Notes: a model not told the origin generated them from the letters alone. 13,985 nt of DNA from an uncultured Collinsella sp. (GCA_934668345.1 CAKUNE010000010.1:1-13985), one strand, 5' to 3'; counted from the first letter of the stretch, positions 1-7,621 are shown. Translations and numbers: made by a program.

Positions 1-80
1 CATATCGTTGGGGCCAGGCCCGATTTTGCCTCTTGACAATGTCCTGCTCATATTAAAAGGAACGTCCCTAACTGCCGGTC

Positions 81-120
81 AAAAAACGAGCGAGGATCAT
101 GGGACCCTCGCTCGTTTTTT
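81..120 (-). terminator. intrinsic terminator downstream of topA
   Basis: A perfect 15 bp stem (AAAAAACGAGCGAGG at 81-95 with its reverse complement ending at 120) encloses a short loop. The minus-strand transcript ends in a T6 run. It lies 22 bp after the topA stop and closes the minus-strand run of genes. The arms also give a T6 run on the plus strand, so it could work in both directions. Positions 1-80 hold no gene I can support. Confidence 0.85.
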
Positions 121-142
121 GGGCACTGTTTCGACTGCGCCG

Positions 143-2737
143 TTACTTGTCGGCGGCTGCTTTCTTGGCAGTCGACTTCTTCGCGGTCGTCTTCTTGGCG
201 GCAGCGGCTTTCTTAGCCGTCGTCTTCTTGGCCGCCGTCGTCTTCTTCGCCGTGCTCGCCTTGGTCGTAGTCTTGCGGCCGCGGGCGGGCTTCTTCTCCT
301 TGGTCGGGCAGTCCATGTTGACGCAGATACGCCACGGACCGCGCGCCGTGTTGACCACCACGATGGGGGCGCCGCACTCGGGACAGGTCTCGCCCGTCGC
401 CTCGAGCTTGCCACGCGCCGGCAGCGGATAGCTCACGCCGCAGTCATCGTAGTTGGTGCAGCGGATAAAGCGCTTGCCGCTCTTCTCGCTCTTGTGCGCG
501 ATCAGGTCGCCATGGCGTCCGGCCTCGGCACACACCTTGCACTCGCCCACTTTAAGGTCGGGCTCGTAGTTGGTGGGGCACGTCGGGTTCACGCAGATCT
601 CGAAAGCCTTCTGGCGGAACGGCTGACACTTGATGCGCGGCGCACCGCATTCGGGGCACACGGCGGCCTCGCCCTCGAGCGGGCTCACCTTGACGCCGCT
701 CGGCACCGGATAGGTCACGTCGCAGTCGGGCCAGCCCATGCAGCCAATAAAGCTACCGCGGGTCTTGGCGCTCGTCTTCATAACCAGGTCCTTGCCGCAC
801 TTGGGGCAGGTGCCCACGCGCGCATCGGCCGTGACGGCGTCGCTGATGGCGTCGCCGAGCTCCTGCGTATGCTTGAGCAGCTCGTCGAGCACGCCGGCCA
901 GCAGCGCACGCGAGTGCGTCACGACATGCTCTTCGGTGTCCTCGCCGCGCTCGACGCGAGTCATGTCGCCGTCGAGCTCGCTGGTCATATCGGGGCTCGT
1001 GATGCGCGGGGCAAACTGCGTCAGCGCGTCGATGATGGCGATGCCCAGCTGGCTCGGCTCAACGGGATCGTTTTTGAGGTAGCGCACGGCGTACAGGCGC
1101 TCGATGATGCTCGCACGCGTGGACTTGGTGCCCAGGCCGCGCTTTTCCATCTCCTGCACGAGCTTGCCCTGGCTGTAGCGCGCGGGCGGCTCGGTCTGCT
1201 TGGCCTCAAGCTTAATGTCGAACACGTCGACCGTGTCGCCCTGCTCCAGCGGCGGCATCTGCTCGTCGCGCTTGAGTCCGTACGGGTACGCCTCGCGGAA
1301 ACCCGGGGTCACGAGCACATCGCCCGAAGCCACGAACGGCTCACCGTTCACGTCGAGCTCGAGCTTGGTATTCTCGATGGTCGCGGGACCCATAAGCGTC
1401 GCCAGGAAGCGGCGGGCGATGAGGTCGTAGAGCTTGCGCTGGCCGCCATCGAGCGTGGACGGATCGCCTTCGCCCGTGGGGTAGATGGGCGGGTGGTCGG
1501 TGGTCTCGACCTTGCCGCGCGTGGGCTTCATGGGACCGGCGAGCACCTTTTTGCACACGGGTGCCAGCGCCGGGTTGATCTTTGCCAGGTCGCTCACCAC
1601 GGCGCCCAGATCGAGCGTCGCGGGGTACACGGTGTTGTCGACACGCGGGTAGCTAATGAGGCCGGCCATATAGAGGGACTCGGCGATGCGCATCGTACGC
1701 GCAGGCGAGATACCCTCGGCCGCGGCGGCAGCCTGCAGTGAGGTCGTCGCAAACGGGGTGGGCGGCTGTTGCTTGCGCGAGCGCTTGGTCACCGCGGCGA
1801 CGGTTGCCGTCGTGGCGCCGTCGACGTGGCCGTACGCCGTCTCGGCAGCATCCTTGTCGGTAAAGCGCGCCGTCTTGTGCGCGATCTTAAAGCGATCGTC
1901 CTCGGCAGCACCCTGCGCGGCGCCCATGCCTCGGATCTGCCAATAGTCCTCGGGCACAAACGCCATGCGCTCGCGCTCGCGCTCGACCACCAGGGCGAGC
2001 GTCGGCGTCTGCACGCGGCCGGCAGAGCGCACGTTGCCAAAGCCGCCAAACTTGGCGAGCGTCAGGTAGCGCGTGAGCACCGCACCCCAGATAAGGTCGA
2101 TGTGCTGGCGGCTCTCGCCGGCATCGGCCAGGTTCTGGTCGAGCGAGACGAGGTTATCGAAGGCCTGCGTGATCTCGGCCTTGGTAAACGAAGAATACTG
2201 GGCACGGGCAACCGGCAGGTCCGGCGCAACCTCGCGCACCTTGTTGAGGGCGTCCGAACCGATCAGCTCGCCCTCGCGATCGAAGTCCGTGGCGATAATG
2301 ACGCTGTCGGACTTCTTGGCCAGGTTCTTGAGCGAACGAATGAGTTCCTTCTCGGCCGGCAGCTTAATGACCGGCGCCCAGGTAAGATACGGCAGGCTCT
2401 CGAGTTTCCAGCCCTTGATGGAGATGCCGTCGGCAAGAAACGGCTTGCGCTTGGTGTCGTAAGGCGGACGGGCCAGGCCATCGGGCATGTCGGCCGGCAG
2501 CATCTCGCCGTCCTCGGTCACCGAATACCAGCCCAGCTTTTTATCGAACAGCACGCTGTCGCAAAAATCGGGCGCCAAGATGTGACCGGCCAGGCCAATG
2601 GTCACGCACTCCTCGCCCTTCCACTCAAAACGGTAGATGGCGGTGTTGTACACCTTGTCCTTTTTGGGCTTACCCGTGGACAGACGCTCGGCGATCTGAC
2701 GCGCGGCGTCGTTTTTCTCGGCGATGATGAGCTTCAA
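143..2737 (-). CDS. topA: DNA topoisomerase I (type IA), archaeal-like motifs, Lys/Ala-rich tail
   Basis: Type IA topoisomerase that relaxes negative supercoils by transient single-strand cleavage through a tyrosyl-DNA link. The 864 aa product starts at TTG, preceded by AGGAG at 6 nt spacing. The Toprim domain is N-terminal, with the metal triad D151-x-D153-x-E155 in ATDFDREGELIG. SAGRVQTPTL is at 238-247. The catalytic tyrosine is Y363 with R365 in ISYPRVDNTVYP. GLGTKSTRA at 535-543 resembles archaeal TopA or TopB enzymes more than the usual bacterial GIGRPSTYA. Four zinc-ribbon-like Cys clusters follow: C644/647/666/672, C694/697/715/720, C733/736/760/766 and C785/788/805/810. The last ~50 residues are a low-complexity KKTTAKKAA-type tail, probably for DNA binding. 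It is the last gene of the tatA-tatC-hypA-hypB-topA run, 54 bp after hypB. Family assignment is very secure. The archaeal-like ancestry is inference from motifs. Confidence 0.97.
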   Translation of the reverse strand: MKLIIAEKNDAARQIAERLSTGKPKKDKVYNTAIYRFEWKGEECVTIGLAGHILAPDFCDSVLFDKKLGWYSVTEDGEMLPADMPDGLARPPYDTKRKPFLADGISIKGWKLESLPYLTWAPVIKLPAEKELIRSLKNLAKKSDSVIIATDFDREGELIGSDALNKVREVAPDLPVARAQYSSFTKAEITQAFDNLVSLDQNLADAGESRQHIDLIWGAVLTRYLTLAKFGGFGNVRSAGRVQTPTLALVVERERERMAFVPEDYWQIRGMGAAQGAAEDDRFKIAHKTARFTDKDAAETAYGHVDGATTATVAAVTKRSRKQQPPTPFATTSLQAAAAAEGISPARTMRIAESLYMAGLISYPRVDNTVYPATLDLGAVVSDLAKINPALAPVCKKVLAGPMKPTRGKVETTDHPPIYPTGEGDPSTLDGGQRKLYDLIARRFLATLMGPATIENTKLELDVNGEPFVASGDVLVTPGFREAYPYGLKRDEQMPPLEQGDTVDVFDIKLEAKQTEPPARYSQGKLVQEMEKRGLGTKSTRASIIERLYAVRYLKNDPVEPSQLGIAIIDALTQFAPRITSPDMTSELDGDMTRVERGEDTEEHVVTHSRALLAGVLDELLKHTQELGDAISDAVTADARVGTCPKCGKDLVMKTSAKTRGSFIGCMGWPDCDVTYPVPSGVKVSPLEGEAAVCPECGAPRIKCQPFRQKAFEICVNPTCPTNYEPDLKVGECKVCAEAGRHGDLIAHKSEKSGKRFIRCTNYDDCGVSYPLPARGKLEATGETCPECGAPIVVVNTARGPWRICVNMDCPTKEKKPARGRKTTTKASTAKKTTAAKKTTAKKAAAAKKTTAKKSTAKKAAADK

Positions 2738-2791
2738 AAGAGGCTCCTATCTCGTATCTCTGCGGCTACGCCCGCCTTTTTGGCGGCCGAC

Positions 2792-3475
2792 TTACGCCCT
2801 TGCTTGCTCGATCTGCCCGATGAGCCAATCGCACCAGGCATCCATGCCCTCGCCCCTGCGCGCGCTCACGGCAAACCGCGGCGCCTGCGGATTGAGGTCA
2901 TCGAGTGTCTTAGTATACCTATCCATGTCAAAATCGAAAGCCGGGGCAACATCGACCTTGTTGAGCAGCTGCGCGCCGGCGTGCTGGAAGATACCCGGGT
3001 ACTTGATGGGTTTGTCGTCACCCTCGGGCACCGAGAGAATCATGATGGACAGGTTCTCGCCCAGGTCAAAGTCGACCGGGCACACCAGGTTACCCACGTT
3101 TTCGATAAAGATGACGTCGATGTTCTCCAGACCGACGGCCTGGTCGAACGCATCGACAGCCTCCATGATCATGTTGCCCTCGAGGTGGCACAGGCCGCCC
3201 GTGTTGATCTGGATGGCGGGCATGCCGGCTTCCTTCATGGTGATGGCGTCGACATCCGAGGCAATATCGCCCTCGATGACGGCGCAGCGAAGGCCGGCCT
3301 TGTCGCGCAGGCGCTCGTTGGTGCCCAGGATCGTGGTGGTCTTACCCGAGCCGGGGCTCGACAGCACGTTGATCACATAGGTGTTTGTCTCTGTAAATCG
3401 CTGACGCAGCTGATCTGCCAGGCGCTCATTGCGCGACAGAATCGGCGACGCGATATCAATCGTTTTCTCAGCCAT
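2792..3475 (-). CDS. hypB: hydrogenase nickel incorporation GTPase HypB
   Basis: SIMIBI-class GTPase that works with HypA to load Ni into the large subunit of [NiFe]-hydrogenases, and in some bacteria urease. 227 aa. P-loop SSPGSGKTT (39-47), metal-site Cys96-His97 in GGLCHLEG, ENVGNLVCPVDFD (125-137) with C132, and the G4 motif NKVD (172-175). It has neither the His-rich N-terminal nickel-storage stretch nor the N-terminal CxxCGC site of E. coli HypB, so it looks like a minimal HypB. ATG start with AAGGAG at 8 nt spacing. It lies 55 bp after hypA on the same strand, consistent with co-transcription. The spacer holds a small CCATC/GATGG hairpin without a T-run. No hydrogenase subunit is in the window. 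Confidence 0.95.
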   Translation of the reverse strand: MAEKTIDIASPILSRNERLADQLRQRFTETNTYVINVLSSPGSGKTTTILGTNERLRDKAGLRCAVIEGDIASDVDAITMKEAGMPAIQINTGGLCHLEGNMIMEAVDAFDQAVGLENIDVIFIENVGNLVCPVDFDLGENLSIMILSVPEGDDKPIKYPGIFQHAGAQLLNKVDVAPAFDFDMDRYTKTLDDLNPQAPRFAVSARRGEGMDAWCDWLIGQIEQARA

Positions 3476-3530
3476 ACTCGGCGCTCCTTACTTTTGCCCC
3501 TTTATACCCCATCACTAGATGGCTGGCGGG

Positions 3531-3887
3531 CTAATCGTCGGGTGTTTCGATCTCGATGCTCGCAATATCGAGCTCGCGGCCGTGCAGCAGACGCACGTTG
3601 GCGCCTCCGCACTGGGGGCAGCGACAATGGAAGCGGTCGTGATCGAAGACCTCGCCGCAGTCCAGGCACTCACTTTGCGGATGGATCTCCTCCACCGCGA
3701 GCTCGCAGCCGCGCGTGAGCGGGTCCTCGTCGCGAAACGTCTCCCACGCAAAGTCGAGCGCCTCGCGCACGACCTCGGTCATATCCCCGATACGAAGCGT
3801 TACCAAAACGGCGCGCGAGGCCCCCGCCCCACGCGCCGCGCGAATCACTGTATCGAGTATGCCGTTGACAATGCCAACCTCGTGCAT
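3531..3887 (-). CDS. hypA: hydrogenase maturation nickel chaperone HypA
   Basis: Nickel metallochaperone that delivers Ni(II) with HypB. 118 aa, the normal family length. The N-terminus MHE carries the Ni-binding His2. A zinc-binding loop has paired CxxC motifs, C74-x2-C77 (CLDC) and C90-x2-C93 (CPQC). There are only 6 bp between the tatC stop and this ATG. Its likely ribosome binding site, GAGGAG, is formed by the last Glu codons of tatC, about 9 nt from the start, so translation of the two is probably coupled. Placing hypAB directly behind tat genes fits Tat export of [NiFe]-hydrogenases, though that link is inference. Confidence 0.95.
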   Translation of the reverse strand: MHEVGIVNGILDTVIRAARGAGASRAVLVTLRIGDMTEVVREALDFAWETFRDEDPLTRGCELAVEEIHPQSECLDCGEVFDHDRFHCRCPQCGGANVRLLHGRELDIASIEIETPDD

Positions 3888-3893
3888 ACCGAT

Positions 3894-4685
3894 TTACTCC
3901 TCGTCGTCCTCGTCGTCCGAGAACAGGTCCAGACGGCTCACGAACAGGCCCTCCTTGCCCTCGCGCGCGGTAATGACCACGCGCGCGATGGCGAGCGAAA
4001 TCTCGTAGAGCGAGAGCAGGGCGCCGTACATGAGGCCCAGGGTGACGGGCGAGCCGTCGGGCGTGATCACAGCCGAACCCACGAGCAGGCCTACGTACAC
4101 GTAGCGCCAGGCGCTGCGGAAGGCCGCGTAGGACACGAAGTGGAAAACGGACAGGTAGAAGATGATGAGCGGCAGCTCAAACGCCACTCCAAAGCCGATC
4201 ATAAAGAGCAGCTCCATGTTGACGTAGTCCTCCAGATTGGGCCACGCCGTAGCGACGGCCGAGGTCTCGTTGATGAGCCACTCAAAGCCTGCCGGGATAA
4301 TGATGAAGTAGCAAAAGATTGCGCCCAGGAAGAACAGCACCGTCGAGGCGAGCACCGTGGGCACGACCCACTTGCGCTCGTTGGGGCGCAGCGCCGGCAG
4401 GAAAAATGCCAGGATCTGCCAGATGATCATGGGCGTGCACATGACCACGGCCATCTTGATGGCCAGCGAGAAGCGCAAGCCAAAACCGCCGAGCGTGGTG
4501 GTGATGTAGAACTTACCGTCCGGCACAAAGGAACGGATGGGGTCTTTCAAGATGTCGAGCACCACGGGTGTGGCGAAATACAGCACGATAGCGGCGGCAA
4601 ACACCGACACGACCACGATGGTCAGGCGGCGACGAAGCTCTCCCAGATGATCGAAGAGCGGCATTCGCGCAGGTCCGATAGGCAT
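3894..4685 (-). CDS. tatC: twin-arginine translocase subunit TatC
   Basis: Multi-spanning membrane core of the Tat pathway. It binds twin-arginine signal peptides and recruits TatA to export folded proteins. 263 aa with six hydrophobic spans. Family landmarks are HLGELRRRL near the N-terminus (13-21), FLPALRPNERKW with E103, FGVAFELPL with E170, and VITPDGSP (206-213). The C-terminus is cytosolic and very acidic (SDDEDDEE). The start ATG overlaps the tatA stop by one base (TAATG). A GGAGG about 9 nt upstream, inside tatA, provides the ribosome binding site. Assignment is secure. Confidence 0.97.
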   Translation of the reverse strand: MPIGPARMPLFDHLGELRRRLTIVVVSVFAAAIVLYFATPVVLDILKDPIRSFVPDGKFYITTTLGGFGLRFSLAIKMAVVMCTPMIIWQILAFFLPALRPNERKWVVPTVLASTVLFFLGAIFCYFIIIPAGFEWLINETSAVATAWPNLEDYVNMELLFMIGFGVAFELPLIIFYLSVFHFVSYAAFRSAWRYVYVGLLVGSAVITPDGSPVTLGLMYGALLSLYEISLAIARVVITAREGKEGLFVSRLDLFSDDEDDEE

Positions 4686-5269
4686 TACTCATCGCCTCCC
4701 TTCGGGGCGTCGGCGGCAGTGGCGTCGTCCTCGGCTTCGAGCTCGCGGGCGAGCTGGTCGACGACGGCCTTGCGCTTGCGGGGACGACGGGCATAGAGAT
4801 CGGCCGTTGTGGGCTCTGCCGGCTCGGGCTCGGGCTCCGACTCTGCAGCGGAAGCGGACTCGGCAGCGGCAGCGGCAGGCTCGGGCTCGGCGCCCTCGGT
4901 CGCAGGCTCCTCGGCAGCATTCTCGCCCTCAACGGCACCCTCGTTTGCGGCCTTCTCGGCAGCAAGACGGGCGCGACGCTCGGCAAAGGTCTCCTTCTTG
5001 GCGGGCGCTGCCGTCTCGGCAGCATCCTCGTCCGCATCGGAATCGTCATCGACGGCAGCCTTCTTGGGCTTGACCGGGGCCGACGCGGCCTCGCTTACCG
5101 GATCGATGATCTCGGACTGAACAACAGCCGTCATCTTTTCCTGCGTCTCGCGGAACTGACGGATGACACGGCCGATCGTGCGGCCCATCTGCGGGAGCTT
5201 ATCCGGGCCAAACAGCAAAAAGCCGAAGACCACGATGATCGCGAGCTCACCCTCTCCAATACCAAACAC
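4685..5269 (-). CDS. tatA: Tat translocase TatA/TatB family subunit with long acidic C-terminus
   Basis: Single-span partner of TatC. I place the start at GTG 5269 because GGAGG sits 5 nt upstream and the product then begins MFGIGEGELAIIVV, the expected TatA/B N-terminus. An in-frame ATG at 5314 would add 15 atypical residues. The product is 194 aa. It has a transmembrane helix at about 8-22, the hinge FGPDKLPQMG (20-29), then an amphipathic helix GRTIGRVIRQFRETQEKM. The MFxIGxxEL start with Glu8 is TatB-like, but no second TatA/B gene is nearby, so it may serve both roles. Residues ~60-155 are Ala/Glu/Pro-rich and acidic. A basic patch RRPRKRK (161-167) precedes a final helix. This tail is much longer than in a typical TatA. 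Confidence 0.93.
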   Translation of the reverse strand: MFGIGEGELAIIVVFGFLLFGPDKLPQMGRTIGRVIRQFRETQEKMTAVVQSEIIDPVSEAASAPVKPKKAAVDDDSDADEDAAETAAPAKKETFAERRARLAAEKAANEGAVEGENAAEEPATEGAEPEPAAAAAESASAAESEPEPEPAEPTTADLYARRPRKRKAVVDQLARELEAEDDATAADAPKGGDE

Positions 5270-5350
5270 ACATACCTCCAAGGCTCGATGTGAGTCGAGC
5301 CCGCACCGCGCCATTCGGCCGGAACTCGTCTATTCATTCGGTCAAGTATA

Positions 5351-5378
5351 GCGCCCGGACGCCAAAACGTCCGAGCGC
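5351..5378. repeat. intergenic inverted repeat upstream of tatA
   Basis: GCGC-C-CGGACG, a CCAAAA loop, then CGTCCG-A-GCGC form a 10 bp stem with one C/A mismatch between the STAS gene stop and the tatA start. Neither strand has a T-run after the stem, so it is not a convincing intrinsic terminator. On the minus strand the next bases are TATACTTGAC, which could contain a -10-like TATACT for the tat operon, but no good -35 accompanies it. Confidence 0.45.
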
Positions 5379-5421
5379 ATCACAAACATATGCCAAACGG
5401 CACGCCCTTTTGGGGCAGGGA

Positions 5422-5736
5422 TTATGCAGCGGTGATCGAAATCTCCTGGTCGACACCCAACAGCTGAACCACGCGCATCACCGGGGGCTGCACATTGGCG
5501 CAGCTAAAGCGCTTACCGTGATCGACCGCGTGGTGCGCGGCGCCCACGAGCACGCCAATGCCCGTCGAATCGATGTAGCTCACCTGGGCAAAATCGAGCT
5601 CGACGGCCTCAGTGGGCTGCTCGAGCGCCAGGTCGATGGCATTGCGCAGGCTATCGGCGTTAGAGATATCGATCTCGCCGGTGACCTTAATGGTGTAGAG
5701 CTCTGGCGTGGGGTTGGTAGAAATACCCAAATCCAT
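5422..5736 (-). CDS. STAS-domain anti-sigma-factor antagonist (SpoIIAA/RsbV-like)
   Basis: Single STAS domain, 104 aa, the usual length for SpoIIAA/RsbV-type antagonists. These bind a serine-kinase anti-sigma factor when unphosphorylated and so release a sigma factor. The conserved phosphoacceptor region reads YIDSTGIGVLVG, with Ser57 the expected phosphorylation site. It is preceded by the EIDISNAD strand-helix typical of the fold. ATG start with AAAGGAG at about 8 nt. It lies 51 bp after the aminotransferase stop on the same strand and may be transcribed from it. No anti-sigma kinase, PP2C phosphatase or sigma factor is beside it, so its partner must be elsewhere. Family certain; target unknown. 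Confidence 0.9.
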   Translation of the reverse strand: MDLGISTNPTPELYTIKVTGEIDISNADSLRNAIDLALEQPTEAVELDFAQVSYIDSTGIGVLVGAAHHAVDHGKRFSCANVQPPVMRVVQLLGVDQEISITAA

Positions 5737-5787
5737 GTATACGCTCCTTTACGTATCGAAAGTGCGGATGGTACGGGAAGCCGCGCG

Positions 5788-7092
5788 CTAGGCGCGCTCG
5801 GCACGCGCAAGCTCGGCAGCGACGAGCTTGACGGCCAGCACCAGCACATCGAGCGCGGCCTCCAGGTCCTCGACCGTGGGATAGCTCGGCGCGATGCGGA
5901 TGTTGGTGTCGCGCGGATCCTTGCCATAGGGCCAGGTAGCACCGGCCGGCGTGAGCTTGACGCCCAAGTCGGCGCAGAGCGTGGCAACCTTCTGGGCCGA
6001 GCCCTCGGGACCATCGAAGCTCACAAAGTAACCGCCGCGGGGATGCGTCCAAGTAGCGCAGCCCGTGTCGCCCAGGCCCTCGGTGAGCTTGCGCTCGACG
6101 GCCTCGAAGCGCGGGCGCAAAAACTCTGCGTGCTTTTTCATGTGCTCCTTAACCGCCTCGATGGTGGGAAGGAAGCGCACGTGGCGCAGCTGGTTGAGCT
6201 TGTCGGCGCTGATCAGGCCGGCCTTCAGACGCTTGGAGAACTCGGCGATCACAGCGGGGCTCGCACCGATAAAGCCGATGCCGGCGCCCGGGAAGGTGAT
6301 CTTGGACGTCGAGGCGAAGGCCACCACGCGGTCCTCGGTGCCTGCCGCGCGGGCGAGGTCGAAGATGCTGGCGAGCTCATCGCTCTCGTCGTACAGGTCG
6401 TGCACGCAGTAGGCGTTGTCCCAGAAGATGCGGAAATCGGGCGCGGCCGTGGGCATCTCGACCAGGCGGCGCACGGTGTCCTCACTAAAGGTGATGCCCG
6501 TGGGGTTGGAATACTTGGGCACGCACCAGATGCCCTTGATGGAATCGTCAGCGGCAACGAGGCGCTCGATCTCGTCCATGTCGGGGCCGTTGTCGGTCAT
6601 CGCGACGGGGACGTTCTCGATGCCCAGGTCGGCGGTGATGCCAAAGTGGCGGTCGTAGCCGGGAACGGGGCACAGGAACTTGACCTTCTTGCCGTCGTGG
6701 GCGGCCTCGTAGGCGTCCCAGGGCTCGCTACCGCACGAACCGCAGCGCCAGAACATGCCGGCGATGTCGTGCTCGATCAAAAGGCTCGACGAACCCAGCA
6801 CGAGCGTCTGCTCGGCGGGGCAGCCCAAGAACTCCCCTGCCAGCTTGCGTGCCGAGGGAATGCCCTCGAAGCAGCCGTAGTTGGAGCAATCGACGTTGCC
6901 GTCGCGCAGATCGGCATTAGCGTTGAGGATATCGAGCATGGGGCGCGAGATGTCCACCTGGGCGGGCGACGGCTTGCCGCGGGCCATGTCGAGTGCCAAG
7001 CCCTTGGCCTTGACCTCGGCAACCTCGGCCTTGAGCGCCTCGATGGCAGCGTCGAGTTCGGTGGTTTCCATCTTCTGGTAGATCGTCTGCAT
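5788..7092 (-). CDS. class Ig PLP aminotransferase, probable aspartate aminotransferase
   Basis: PLP-dependent transaminase, most likely aspartate/2-oxoglutarate, resembling the subgroup Ig enzymes typified by Corynebacterium glutamicum AspT. 434 aa from the ATG at 7092, chosen for the AAAGG about 9 nt upstream. An ATG at 7131 would add 13 residues, lacks a ribosome binding site and abuts a TATACT box. Visible signatures are LALDMARGKPSPAQVD (32-47), NYG (71-73), SNPTG (195-199), WDNAY with D225 and Y228, STSKITFPGAG with PLP-lysine K264, and NIRIAPS with substrate arginine R399. The gene is divergent from the small gene at 7252. Substrate identity is inferred from the family. Confidence 0.9.
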   Translation of the reverse strand: MQTIYQKMETTELDAAIEALKAEVAEVKAKGLALDMARGKPSPAQVDISRPMLDILNANADLRDGNVDCSNYGCFEGIPSARKLAGEFLGCPAEQTLVLGSSSLLIEHDIAGMFWRCGSCGSEPWDAYEAAHDGKKVKFLCPVPGYDRHFGITADLGIENVPVAMTDNGPDMDEIERLVAADDSIKGIWCVPKYSNPTGITFSEDTVRRLVEMPTAAPDFRIFWDNAYCVHDLYDESDELASIFDLARAAGTEDRVVAFASTSKITFPGAGIGFIGASPAVIAEFSKRLKAGLISADKLNQLRHVRFLPTIEAVKEHMKKHAEFLRPRFEAVERKLTEGLGDTGCATWTHPRGGYFVSFDGPEGSAQKVATLCADLGVKLTPAGATWPYGKDPRDTNIRIAPSYPTVEDLEAALDVLVLAVKLVAAELARAERA

Positions 7093-7134
7093 GGGGTGCG
7101 ACCTTTCGCGAAGCGGTACGTTGCAGTTCATCTA

Positions 7135-7140
7135 AGTATA
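7135..7140 (-). promoter_or_regulatory. candidate -10 box (TATACT) for the aminotransferase
   Basis: On the minus strand TATACT ends 42 bp before the ATG at 7092, a plausible -10 position for a short leader. I see no matching -35 at 16-18 bp spacing. This is a weak call based on one hexamer. Confidence 0.35.
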
Positions 7141-7251
7141 GACCGCTACCGCCACAACGTTATGAAGCCGTGATAGATTAAGTCCATCGCAATGAATTAC
7201 GACATCGCCGCGTGCGCCCGTGGGGCCGCGCGGCTCGCCCAAGGAGGCAAT

Positions 7252-7506
7252 ATGGAATACGGTTCTTTTAGGGCCGAGGAGTTCGGCGACCTGCAGCGCC
7301 TGGTCGACGGGCTGTTTTACGATCGCCACGCCATCGACCGCTTGGACCTGATTGTGCAGGCCGAGATCTTGGACCTAGCACCCGACCTCATGGAGATCGT
7401 CAACCTGTTGCCGCCCGGTTACTACGATCGCCAGTCACTTTGCGACCAGCTCAACTCTGCCCTGGCCGCTCACGGCTGGGGCGCCGTCTACGGAACGGTG
7501 GAATAG
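7252..7506 (+). CDS. hypothetical small acidic protein (84 aa)
   Basis: I do not recognise this family. The start is ATG 7252, with AAGGAGG 5 nt upstream. The frame is open from an ATG at 7192, which has no ribosome binding site. The product is soluble-looking, rich in Asp, Glu and Leu, with no signal peptide or membrane span. Two helix-like stretches (FGDLQRLVDGL and AEILDLAPDLMEIVNLL) precede PPGYYDRQSLCDQLNSAL and a C-terminal GWGAVYGTVE. It has one Cys. It is the only plus-strand gene between tatA and gntR, divergent from the aminotransferase, with 159 bp between the starts. The codon pattern and ribosome binding site support a real gene; its function is unknown. Confidence 0.75.
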   Translation: MEYGSFRAEEFGDLQRLVDGLFYDRHAIDRLDLIVQAEILDLAPDLMEIVNLLPPGYYDRQSLCDQLNSALAAHGWGAVYGTVE

Positions 7507-7592
7507 GCCTCGATGCCCGTCATCTAACCCATTTCCCGGCTCTGGCGAGGTCCGTTCTAGGTGCTGTGGTCAAAAAAGGGCAAATATGAGTA

Positions 7593-7621
7593 CTGTTACC
7601 TTTTTAGTAACAGCGATTTTT
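7593..7621 (+). terminator. weak intrinsic terminator after the 84 aa gene
   Basis: A 7 bp stem CTGTTAC/GTAACAG with a CTTTTTA loop, followed after three bases by T5 on the plus strand. The stem is short and AU-rich, so efficiency is doubtful. It lies 87 bp after the stop of the small gene and inside the inverted-repeat element. Confidence 0.4.

Noticed and set aside
33..38. Perfect TTGACA on the plus strand, a possible -35 box
   Set aside because: No acceptable -10 hexamer lies at 15-19 bp spacing, and no plus-strand gene follows before the topA terminator.
1..51. Minus-strand frame open from an ATG at 51 to the window edge
   Set aside because: Only 17 codons are visible and there is no ribosome binding site upstream. 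An open frame this short is expected by chance in GC-rich DNA.
8..1741. Very long plus-strand open frame opposite topA, and similar long frames opposite tatC, the aminotransferase, nhaA, ppaC and glk
   Set aside because: They are antisense shadows caused by high GC at third codon positions. Their products are low-complexity His/Arg/Leu/Ala-rich and lack ribosome binding sites, while the opposite strands encode recognisable families.
2772..2786. CCGCC/GGCGG hairpin with a T5 loop between hypB and topA
   Set aside because: The stem is only 5 bp and is not followed by a T-run on the minus strand, so it does not separate topA from the upstream genes convincingly.
7192..7251. Upstream ATG extension of the small 84 aa protein
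   Set aside because: No ribosome binding site precedes 7192, whereas AAGGAGG lies 5 nt before 7252.
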